Assembly (NCBI GenBank): GCA_947480815.1
Contig: CANKEA010000113.1
Span: 1 to 5,266, forward strand
Reading direction: 5' to 3'
DNA: 5,266 nucleotides
Source: Caulobacterales bacterium
Lineage (GTDB): Bacteria; Pseudomonadota; Alphaproteobacteria; Caulobacterales; Caulobacteraceae
Shown: positions 1-5,266 of the stretch, one piece after another
How positions within the stretch are numbered: the first letter of the stretch is position 1
Layout: the number at the start of each line of letters is the position of its first letter
The notes under the pieces: generated by a model
What the model saw: only the letters and a program-made list of their open reading frames with translations
Database searches by the model: none
What the model was told of the DNA's origin: nothing
Translations under genes and position numbers: made by a program

Positions 1-681
1 CAGGGCCGGATTGCTGACGCTGTTGACGCCGATGGCGTCCATGAAATTCAGCGTCTCGCTGATCTTGTTGGACAGTTCGCGGTAGCGCGCGCCCTGCGGG
101 CTGTGCTCGACAAAGCCGAGGTTCCAACGGTGAACATTGTGCAGATCCGCATAGCCGCCGGTCGCGAAGGCCCGTAGCAGGTTCAGGGTCGCAGCAGATT
201 GACCATAGGCCTTAAGCAGGCGCTGCGGATCGGGCGCGCGCTCCTGCGCCGAAAAGCCCATGCCGTTGATGTTATCCCCGCGATAGGATGGCAGCTCCAC
301 GCCATCCTTGACCTCAACCGGGCTAGAGCGCGGCTTGGCGAACTGTCCCGCCATACGGCCCACCTTCACAACCGGCTTTCCGCCGGCGAAGGTCAGCACC
401 ACGGCCATTTGCAGGATCAGCCGGAACGTATCGCGGATACTATCGGCGGCGAATTCCTTGAAGCTCTCGGCACAATCACCGCCCTGCAACAGGAAGGCAC
501 GGCCTTGCGCGACTTCGCCCAACTGCGACTTCAATCGACGCGCCTCGCCGGCAAACACCAGCGGCGGCATTCGGCGCAGTTCCGCTTCCACTGCAGTTAG
601 GGCGGCGGGTTCAGGATAGTCGCTCGGAATATGTTTGGCGGGCAAAGACCGCCAGGACGACGGGGTCCAGCGAGAGGTCAT
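1..681 (-). CDS. aroG: Class II 3-deoxy-7-phosphoheptulonate (DAHP) synthase, N-terminal half (gene runs off the left edge)
   Basis: First enzyme of the shikimate pathway: condenses phosphoenolpyruvate with erythrose-4-phosphate in the cytoplasm, committing carbon to aromatic amino acids. The minus-strand frame is open from the ATG at 681-679 to the window edge, giving 227 residues of a family usually about 450-470 long, so roughly half is present. The N-terminus ([19 protein letters not shown]) is typical of class II enzymes. Visible signatures are [10 protein letters not shown] with Cys70, matching metal-ligand Cys87 of the Mycobacterium tuberculosis enzyme; [14 protein letters not shown] at 106-119 with Arg109 (same 39-residue spacing as Cys87-Arg126 there, a PEP-binding Arg); SYRGDNING at 132-140; and HNVHRWNL at 181-188. 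The remaining metal ligands (His, Glu, Asp) lie beyond the window. It is not related in sequence to the class I AroF/G/H enzymes of E. coli, so the symbol is by function. The start is preceded by only a weak Shine-Dalgarno (GGAA, 8 bases upstream). The gene lies 84 bases after the ligase-like gene on the same strand. Confidence 0.95.
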   Translation of the reverse strand, partial: MTSRWTPSSWRSLPAKHIPSDYPEPAALTAVEAELRRMPPLVFAGEARRLKSQLGEVAQGRAFLLQGGDCAESFKEFAADSIRDTFRLILQMAVVLTFAGGKPVVKVGRMAGQFAKPRSSPVEVKDGVELPSYRGDNINGMGFSAQERAPDPQRLLKAYGQSAATLNLLRAFATGGYADLHNVHRWNLGFVEHSPQGARYRELSNKISETLNFMDAIGVNSVSNPAL

Positions 682-689
682 GGGGACGT

Positions 690-693
690 TTCC
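690..693 (-). promoter_or_regulatory. Weak ribosome-binding site of aroG
   Basis: GGAA read on the minus strand, 8 bases before the aroG ATG. It is only a partial match to the anti-Shine-Dalgarno consensus, but it is the best purine run in the leader and sits at acceptable spacing. The start itself is decided mainly by the family-typical N-terminal protein sequence. Confidence 0.35.
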
Positions 694-709
694 AACGAAG
701 GCGGCGCTT

Positions 710-736
710 TTAGTACAAAGTGACGACCGAGGCAAA
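710..736 (-). promoter_or_regulatory. Possible weak sigma-70-type promoter for aroG
   Basis: The 84-base gap (682-765) between the ligase-like gene and aroG is the only intergenic stretch in the window. On the minus strand it contains TACTAA (715-710), a fair -10 match, with a T-rich TTTGCC (736-731) 15 bases upstream as a poor -35. A downstream start about 20-25 bases before the aroG ATG would give a short leader. Both hexamers and the spacing are sub-optimal, so this is a suggestion only. No rho-independent terminator (GC stem followed by a U-run) is visible in the gap, so read-through from the upstream operon is equally plausible. Confidence 0.2.
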
Positions 737-765
737 GGACGGCGATTGGCAGCATAGGTTGCAGC

Positions 766-1977
766 CTAGGCCGAAGGCCAGGCCCGGCGTAGCATGGCGA
801 GGGTGGCGACGGTCAGAAAACCCAGGGCGACCCACCATTCTTGCCACACGCCAAAGCTGATACCGCCGATGATCAGATAGGCGGTCAGGGCCCCTGCTCC
901 CGCAGCCGCGTGTGAGGGGTTGGCGCGGGCCAGCACCGCTAGGGTGGCGGCAATCCAACCGGTTAGGGCGGCCGCTAAGGCTGCACCCGGGGCGCCGAGC
1001 TCAAGCCAGATCTGCAGGGCAGCATTGTGCGTATGCAGCGGTATAGCGATGCCGAAGGTACGGCTGGCGTCGATACCCCAGCCCCGTAATGGATGGTGGG
1101 CGGCCATGGCAGCCGCGAAACTCCAGATATCCAGCCGGGCCGCCCATGAGGCGGCCACATGCTGATGCAGCTTGGCGATCGTACCGTTCCGCAGGGACTC
1201 TAAGATCAGTAGCGGGGCCAGGGTGAATACGGCCACGCCCAGCGCAAGCAACAGCCGCGCGGCGGCAGAGCCGATCCACCGAACCGTCAGCCAGACTACC
1301 CCACCCGCAATCAAGGCATAGAGCGGCGCATCAGCCCCCAAGAGGCGCTCGGCCGCCAACACCGCCCCGGCCATCAACGCCAGCGGAACAATGGCAACAC
1401 GCCAGCCAAGGCGGCTGGCGGCCTGGGCGGCAGGCCAGAACAGCAGGGCAATGGCATAGGCGGCCCCAGCGATATTGCGTCGGGCCAAATCGGGCCGGAT
1501 CGGCTGGCCGATCATCACCTTCAACGCTTGGTAGATGCCCGCACCGGCCAGGGCGTCGGCGATCAGCAGCAGCGACAGCAAGGCCAGGCCCACCGCTAGG
1601 ATCACCGCCCCGCGCCGGGCCAGATGCGGCGGCAAGGCGGCGAGGCCGGCGACCATCGATAACCCCCCGGCAATCTGGAGCAGCAGCTTCAAGGCGATTG
1701 CGTTCGGCAGCTTGCTGGGGTGGAATGGGCTCCACAGATAGCTCAGGGTCATCCAGGCCAGGACGAGCGCCAGGATCGCCAGTGGCCACAGGTCGATCCG
1801 TCGATCCTTGATCAGCAGCGGCACCGCGATGAGACCGCCTAGCCCGACCAGGGGCGAAAATCCCAGCGGCGCCAGGTAAGCGACCAATGGAATCCAGCCC
1901 AGGATAAACAGCAGCCCATGCCCGCTCCAGCGCGCGGCGGTCGCCTTCCAGTCGCCACGCTCCCTCGCCAGGCTCAT
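766..1977 (-). CDS. O-antigen ligase / Wzy-polymerase family integral membrane protein
   Basis: A 403-residue, strongly hydrophobic protein with about ten predicted membrane segments by eye, starting with a short basic cytoplasmic N-terminus (MSLARERGDWKATAARW) and a first segment at about residues 24-40. The C-terminal third carries the Wzy_C/WaaL-type signature: RLDIW with Arg281, HHPLRGWGIDASR at 294-306, and LHTHN at 314-318 with His315 and His317, followed by the typical LQIWLELGAPG. Members move lipid-linked glycans in the outer leaflet of the inner membrane, either joining O-antigen to lipid A-core (WaaL) or polymerising repeat units (Wzy). Which of these, and which glycan, cannot be told from sequence; a polymerase for capsule, holdfast or exopolysaccharide is also possible. 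The ATG overlaps the gor TGA by one base (TGATG) and has no good Shine-Dalgarno, which implies coupling to gor translation. The stop is TAG. No other glycan gene is in the window, so there is no neighbour to name the substrate. Confidence 0.85.
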   Translation of the reverse strand: MSLARERGDWKATAARWSGHGLLFILGWIPLVAYLAPLGFSPLVGLGGLIAVPLLIKDRRIDLWPLAILALVLAWMTLSYLWSPFHPSKLPNAIALKLLLQIAGGLSMVAGLAALPPHLARRGAVILAVGLALLSLLLIADALAGAGIYQALKVMIGQPIRPDLARRNIAGAAYAIALLFWPAAQAASRLGWRVAIVPLALMAGAVLAAERLLGADAPLYALIAGGVVWLTVRWIGSAAARLLLALGVAVFTLAPLLILESLRNGTIAKLHQHVAASWAARLDIWSFAAAMAAHHPLRGWGIDASRTFGIAIPLHTHNAALQIWLELGAPGAALAAALTGWIAATLAVLARANPSHAAAGAGALTAYLIIGGISFGVWQEWWVALGFLTVATLAMLRRAWPSA

Positions 1978-3365
1978 CAGCCGACGCTAAGCCCCGTCGG
2001 GGTGGATTTCTCGCGCAGGGTGATCAGCTCCTCCGCCAGGGTGGGATGCACCGCGCAGGTGCTGTCCCACTGCGCCTTGGTGACGCCCAGTTTCAGGGCG
2101 ACAGCGGCCATCTGGATAATCTCCGGCGCATCGGGACCCACCACATGGACGCCCAGGATGCGGTCACTGTCGGGCTCGACCACCAGTTTGACGAGCGCCC
2201 GCTCCGCCTTGCTGGCGAAGGAAATTTTCATCGGCCGGAACCGCGACATGTAGATATCCACCTCGCCGTATTGTTTCCGCGCATCGCCCTCGCTCAATCC
2301 CACGGTGCCAATCGGCGGCTGGGAGAAGACGGCGGTGGCGACATCAGCGTGCTCGAAGCTCATCGGCTTGCGGTGAAATTCGGTGGAGACGAAGGCTGCA
2401 GCCTCGCGGATCGCCACGGGCGTCAAGTTGATGCGGTCGGTCACATCGCCCACGGCCCAGATATTGGCGACATTGGTTCTGGAATAGTCATCGACCTGCA
2501 CGGCGCCGGCGGCGTTCAGCGCCACCCCGGCCGCGTCCAGACCCAGGCCGCCAACATAGGGCGCGCGCCCGGTAGCGAACATCACCTGATCGGTCTCGAA
2601 GGCCGTGTCATTGCTCAGGTGGTTGACCAGGCCCGTGTCCGTCTTCTCGATCCGCCTGTGGGTAATGCCCAGGATGATGCGGATACCGCGCCTTTCCATC
2701 TCTTCGGCCACATGCCGGCGCACGTCGTCATCGAAACCGCGCAGTATATTCTCGCCGCGATAAACCAGCGTAACTTCTGATCCCAAGCCATTGAAAATTC
2801 CTGCAAATTCAACAGCGATATAGCCAGCACCAACAACGGTTACGCGCTTGGGCAGCTCGGGCAGATGGAAGGCTTCTTCCGAGGTGATCGCGTGCTCAAT
2901 CCCATCCAGCGCCGTCGGCTTGACCGGCCGCCCGCCGGTCGCGATCAGAATCCGTTCAGCGGTATAGGTTCCAGCATCGTCGCCCGTCATCTCGATGGTA
3001 TGGGCGTCTTTCAGCACGGCGCGCCCGAACAGCAGCCTGGCCCCCGCCTTGCTCAGGTTGGCGACATAAAGGCCCGACAGCCGAGCGATCTCAACGTCCT
3101 TGGCGGTGATGAACCGCGTCCAGTCGAACGTCGCCGAGATAGGGCTCCAACCGTAGCTCTCTGATAATAAGAAATGGTGCGAATATTCAGAGGCATAAAC
3201 CATAAACTTCTTGGGCACACAGCCGCGCACCACACAGGTTCCCCCGACGCGATATTCCTCGGCCACCGCCACGCGCGCACCGGTCATCGCCGCCAGCCGT
3301 CCCGCGCGCACACCGCCCGAACCGGCACCGATCACAAAGAGATCGTAGTCGTAGGTCTGGCTCAT
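1977..3365 (-). CDS. gor: Glutathione-disulfide reductase (NADPH, FAD flavoprotein)
   Basis: Reduces oxidised glutathione to GSH with NADPH, in the cytoplasm as an FAD-containing homodimer. The 462-residue length is normal for the family. In order: FAD-binding Rossmann motif GAGSGG at 13-18; redox-active disulfide Cys44 and Cys49 in GGTCVVRGCVPKK; NADPH-binding GAGYIAVE at 179-186 with Tyr182; Arg203 and Arg209 placed as in glutathione reductases to bind the 2'-phosphate of NADPH; ATGRAP at 264-269; second FAD motif AVGDVTDR with Asp307, followed by LTPVAI; and the C-terminal dimer domain with the catalytic pair His440 and Glu445 in HPTLAEE. The NADPH arginines and GSSG-type surroundings argue against lipoamide dehydrogenase or mercuric reductase; trypanothione reductase is unlikely in a bacterium. 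The start has a good ribosome-binding site overlapping the rpiA stop. Two AT-rich patches (about 3151-3210 and 2761-2840) use A/T-ending codons unlike the rest of the gene, including tandem TTA leucines at residues 66-67. Confidence 0.96.
   Translation of the reverse strand: MSQTYDYDLFVIGAGSGGVRAGRLAAMTGARVAVAEEYRVGGTCVVRGCVPKKFMVYASEYSHHFLLSESYGWSPISATFDWTRFITAKDVEIARLSGLYVANLSKAGARLLFGRAVLKDAHTIEMTGDDAGTYTAERILIATGGRPVKPTALDGIEHAITSEEAFHLPELPKRVTVVGAGYIAVEFAGIFNGLGSEVTLVYRGENILRGFDDDVRRHVAEEMERRGIRIILGITHRRIEKTDTGLVNHLSNDTAFETDQVMFATGRAPYVGGLGLDAAGVALNAAGAVQVDDYSRTNVANIWAVGDVTDRINLTPVAIREAAAFVSTEFHRKPMSFEHADVATAVFSQPPIGTVGLSEGDARKQYGEVDIYMSRFRPMKISFASKAERALVKLVVEPDSDRILGVHVVGPDAPEIIQMAAVALKLGVTKAQWDSTCAVHPTLAEELITLREKSTPTGLSVG
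1981..2000 (-). promoter_or_regulatory. Small hairpin just upstream of the ligase-like start codon
   Basis: A perfect 6-base inverted repeat, CCGACG and CGTCGG, separated by 8 bases, lies within the last codons of gor and ends 3 bases before the ATG of the next gene. In the mRNA it would cover the place where a ribosome-binding site should be, and no U-run follows, so it is not a terminator. I infer that it could block independent initiation, leaving the ligase dependent on ribosomes finishing gor. In GC-rich coding DNA a 6-bp stem can arise by chance. Confidence 0.35.
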
Positions 3366-3369
3366 TACG

Positions 3370-3375
3370 CCCTCA
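3370..3375 (-). promoter_or_regulatory. Ribosome-binding site of gor, overlapping the rpiA stop codon
   Basis: TGAGGG on the minus strand: the TGA is the rpiA stop, and GAGGG is a good Shine-Dalgarno ending 4 bases before the gor ATG. A ribosome terminating on rpiA would stop directly on the gor initiation site, so the two genes are probably translationally coupled. This also fixes the gor start. Confidence 0.75.
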
Positions 3376-4077
3376 CGGCAGAAGTTCAGTCACACGGCCG
3401 TCTGCCCCGCCGATGAGTGCCAGGTCGGCCAAGCCCAGGAAAAGGCCATGATCGACAACGCCGGTCACGCCTTTCAGCGCCTCCGCCAAGGCCCAGGGAT
3501 CAGCGATAGCGCCGCAATCAATCTCATAAATCAGGTTTCCGCCATCGGTACGGAACGGCTCGCCGCCCTGCTTGCGCAACTTGGGGACCATGGCGATGTC
3601 GGCGTCAGCCAGTACATCGCAGATGCGGCGCGATGTGCCCTTATAGGCGAAGGCCGCCACCTCGACGGGCAGGGGAAAGGCACCCAGGCGCTTCACCGCC
3701 TTACCGGCATCGGCGATTACCACGCAGCGGCGACTGGCCTCCCAGACCAATTTCTCACGCAACAGCGCACCACCACCGCCCTTGATCAACTCCAGCTCAG
3801 GCCCGATTTCGTCGGCCCCGTCGACGGTAATGTCGATAACCGAGACCTCGTCCACGCCAATCACGATCAAGCCCAGCTCGCGCGCCAGGGCGGCCGTAGC
3901 CTCAGAGGTCGGCACGCCACGGATGTCGATCTTCCGCGCCGCTAGGGCCCGGACGAAATGGGCCGCGGTCGAGCCTGTGCCCAGCCCCACGACCTGCCCC
4001 GACTTGATCAAGGCGGCGGCGGCCTCGCCGGCTATGCGTGTCTGCCCATCGGGGTCGAGTGAAACGGCGGAAGTCAT
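3373..4077 (-). CDS. rpiA: Ribose-5-phosphate isomerase A
   Basis: Interconverts ribulose-5-phosphate and ribose-5-phosphate in the non-oxidative pentose phosphate pathway, supplying ribose for nucleotides and carbon toward erythrose-4-phosphate. At 234 residues it is slightly longer than the E. coli enzyme (219), mostly through a few extra N-terminal residues. Motifs in order: phosphate-binding GLGTGSTA at 31-38; TSEAT at 57-61; DGADE at 86-90; and [11 protein letters not shown] at 99-109. Asp86, Asp89, Lys99 and the catalytic base Glu108 correspond to E. coli Asp81, Asp84, Lys94 and Glu103 with a constant offset of 5. [13 protein letters not shown] and [18 protein letters not shown] follow near the C-terminus. 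The family is distinct from RpiB. The ATG overlaps the glmU stop (ATGA), and an AAGGAGG sequence lies inside the end of glmU. Gor follows after 7 bases, so the gene sits inside a compact operon. Confidence 0.97.
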   Translation of the reverse strand: MTSAVSLDPDGQTRIAGEAAAALIKSGQVVGLGTGSTAAHFVRALAARKIDIRGVPTSEATAALARELGLIVIGVDEVSVIDITVDGADEIGPELELIKGGGGALLREKLVWEASRRCVVIADAGKAVKRLGAFPLPVEVAAFAYKGTSRRICDVLADADIAMVPKLRKQGGEPFRTDGGNLIYEIDCGAIADPWALAEALKGVTGVVDHGLFLGLADLALIGGADGRVTELLP

Positions 4078-5266
4078 TTGGCTTTCTTCGCCTCCTTGCC
4101 CGCGCGGAAGGCTTTGGCCCAGCCGGGCTTATTGACCTGGGCCGCGCGCCCAAGCGCCAGTGCGTCGGCTTCGACGTCTTTTGTGATCACCGATCCGGTG
4201 CCGGTCATGGCCCGGTCGCCCACGCTGACAGGCGCGACCAACAGGCTATTAGAGCCGATGAAGGCCCCCTCGCCCACATGGGTGTCGAACTTCTCGAAGC
4301 CGTCGTAGTTGCAGAAGATGGTGCCGGCCCCGATGTTCGCCCCTGCCCCCACGCTGCCATCGCCCAGATAGCTTAGGTGGTTGGCCTTCGCGCCCGTGCC
4401 GATCTTGACCTTCTTCACCTCGACGAAGTTCCCGATGTGGGCGCCCGCACCGATGTCCGCTCCCGGCCGCAGGCGAGCGTAGGGGCCGATGATTGCCCTT
4501 TCGCGCACGTGAGCCCCTTCCAGATGGCTGAAAGCCCTGATCTGCGCGCCAGCCTCAACTGTGACGCCGGGCCCGAATACAACGTTGGGTTCAAGAGTAA
4601 CGCCGGCGGAAATCTTGGTGTCCCAACAGAGGAACACCGTCTGCGGGGCGCTCATCGCCACGCCAGCATCCAGAGCGTCGCGGCGGCGACTGCCCTGCCA
4701 GATGGCCTCGGCGGCGGCCAGCTCTGCCTGGCTATTGACCCCTTGCACCGCCGATTCCGGCGCCATGGCAGCGCGGGTATGCAGGTCTCGGCCATGGGCC
4801 AGGCCGACGATATCGGTCAGGTAGTACTCGCCCTTGCTGTTTTCATTGGTGACTTGGCTGAGCAGGTCGAACAGCAAAGCCCGGTCGGCCGCCAGCACGC
4901 CGCTGTTGCAGTGCTTAATCGCGAGCACATTGGCGTCGGCCTCCTTGGCCTCGACAATGCGCAGTAACGTACCTTGCGGATCGATGATCAGCCGACCGTA
5001 ATCGCCTGGATCGTGGGCCACGAAGCCCAGCACGGCTAGGTCCGCGCCTGTCTCGCGCAGGTCGAATAGCGGCAGCACAGCGGGGGCCCGTAACAGCGGG
5101 CAGTCGGCATAGGTCACCACCACATCGCCATCGAAACCCGCCAGGGCCGTCTTGGCGGCCAGCACGGCGTGGGCCGTGCCCAGCGGCGGGTCCTGGATCG
5201 CCACAGCCTCGGCACCCAGGCGTTTTTTCACATTCTCGCCCACCGCCGGGCTGTGAATTCCAACCA
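4074..5266 (-). CDS. glmU: Bifunctional GlmU: GlcNAc-1-P uridyltransferase / glucosamine-1-P acetyltransferase (N-terminus off the right edge)
   Basis: Makes UDP-GlcNAc in the cytoplasm in two steps: acetylation of glucosamine-1-phosphate with acetyl-CoA, then uridylyl transfer from UTP. The product feeds peptidoglycan and lipid A. The reading frame is open through the window edge; 396 complete codons are visible and about 50-60 N-terminal residues, including the GxGTRM nucleotide loop, are missing. An internal GTG at 5243 is not the start. Counting that GTG as residue 1, the uridyltransferase domain shows PPLGTAHAV at 19-27, YADCPL with metal-binding Asp47 (E. coli Asp105), YGR at 82-84, VEAKEA with Glu98, CNSG with Asn113, GEYYLTDIV at 138-146, and GVN with Asn170 (E. 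coli Asn227). The hexapeptide beta-helix follows, with [15 protein letters not shown], catalytic His289 in HLSYLGD (E. coli His363), and CNYDG with Asn312 and Tyr313. The tail is Lys-rich. The Asn170-His289 distance is 17 residues shorter than in E. coli, about one helix coil. The gene ends in an ATGA overlap with rpiA. Confidence 0.97.
   Translation of the reverse strand, partial: VGIHSPAVGENVKKRLGAEAVAIQDPPLGTAHAVLAAKTALAGFDGDVVVTYADCPLLRAPAVLPLFDLRETGADLAVLGFVAHDPGDYGRLIIDPQGTLLRIVEAKEADANVLAIKHCNSGVLAADRALLFDLLSQVTNENSKGEYYLTDIVGLAHGRDLHTRAAMAPESAVQGVNSQAELAAAEAIWQGSRRRDALDAGVAMSAPQTVFLCWDTKISAGVTLEPNVVFGPGVTVEAGAQIRAFSHLEGAHVRERAIIGPYARLRPGADIGAGAHIGNFVEVKKVKIGTGAKANHLSYLGDGSVGAGANIGAGTIFCNYDGFEKFDTHVGEGAFIGSNSLLVAPVSVGDRAMTGTGSVITKDVEADALALGRAAQVNKPGWAKAFRAGKEAKKAK
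4091..4097 (-). promoter_or_regulatory. Shine-Dalgarno for rpiA inside the glmU tail
   Basis: AAGGAGG on the minus strand, a perfect anti-Shine-Dalgarno match, encoding Lys-Glu of the Lys-rich GlmU C-terminus. It ends 13 bases before the rpiA ATG, longer than the usual 5-9, but it is followed by a further purine run (GAAGAAAG). It probably assists re-initiation at the ATGA overlap; whether it works alone at this distance is uncertain. Confidence 0.5.

Noticed and set aside
199..619. Two overlapping plus-strand open frames
   Set aside because: The minus strand here encodes a clear class II DAHP synthase that starts at 681 and runs off the edge; these are shadows of it.
751..770. Possible terminator at the end of the ligase-like gene (AGG...CCT and CCTAGG)
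   Set aside because: Stems are only three base pairs or a bare 6-base palindrome around the TAG stop, with no U-run following.
2046..2780. 244-codon plus-strand open frame opposite gor
   Set aside because: It is fully antisense to a gene with all catalytic motifs; long antisense frames are expected in GC-rich DNA. The translation has no recognisable domain.
3377..3406. Inverted repeat GGCAGA / TCTGCC near the rpiA end
   Set aside because: The 6-base stem has an 18-base loop, lies inside the rpiA coding sequence and has no U-run, so it is neither a terminator nor a convincing structure.
3448..3945. 165-codon plus-strand open frame opposite rpiA
   Set aside because: Antisense to rpiA with no domain signature and no convincing ribosome-binding site.
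4320..4640. Periodic glycine-rich repeat pattern in DNA
   Set aside because: Explained by the hexapeptide repeats of the GlmU left-handed beta-helix; not a separate DNA repeat.
4377..4967. 196-codon plus-strand open frame opposite glmU
   Set aside because: Antisense shadow of a well-supported gene; composition reflects the reverse complement of GlmU hexapeptide repeats.
1..5266. CRISPR arrays, insertion sequences, integrase sites, tRNA or rRNA genes
   Set aside because: None seen: there are no regularly spaced repeats, no transposase-like protein, and 84 of 5266 bases are non-coding.

Overview
The window reads as ordinary chromosomal DNA from a GC-rich alphaproteobacterium (I estimate low to mid 60s percent GC by eye). 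The style of the proteins, especially the GlmU sequence and the class II (plant-type) DAHP synthase, suggests Caulobacterales or a close relative. That placement rests on remembered family resemblance, not on a search. All five genes lie on the minus strand, so the transcription order is from the right edge to the left edge.

Layout in transcription order: glmU (4074 to beyond 5266, lacking its N-terminus at the window edge), rpiA (3373-4077), gor (1977-3365), an O-antigen ligase/polymerase-like membrane protein (766-1977), then an 84-bp gap and the first half of a class II DAHP synthase gene, aroG (681 running off the left edge). The first four are packed as a probable operon: glmU and rpiA overlap by 4 bases (ATGA), rpiA and gor are separated by 7 bases with the gor ribosome-binding site lying on the rpiA stop codon, and gor and the ligase overlap by one base (TGATG). 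The gap before aroG is the only non-coding stretch. It holds a weak possible promoter and a weak ribosome-binding site but no convincing terminator, so aroG could be read through from the operon, started separately, or both.

Functionally these are mostly housekeeping steps around sugar phosphates and the envelope. GlmU makes UDP-GlcNAc for peptidoglycan and LPS. RpiA interconverts ribulose-5-P and ribose-5-P. Gor keeps glutathione reduced using NADPH. The ligase-like protein probably handles a lipid-linked surface glycan. AroG condenses PEP with erythrose-4-P, a pentose-phosphate-pathway product, to start aromatic synthesis. Catalytic residues are visible in all of the soluble enzymes, and no gene is frameshifted.

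I found no mobile element, CRISPR array, RNA gene or new system. The points worth a second look are small: a hairpin just ahead of the ligase start at a one-base gene overlap, two AT-rich patches inside gor (one with tandem TTA codons), a full Shine-Dalgarno sequence inside the Lys-rich glmU tail, and the placement of a surface-glycan gene in a housekeeping operon.
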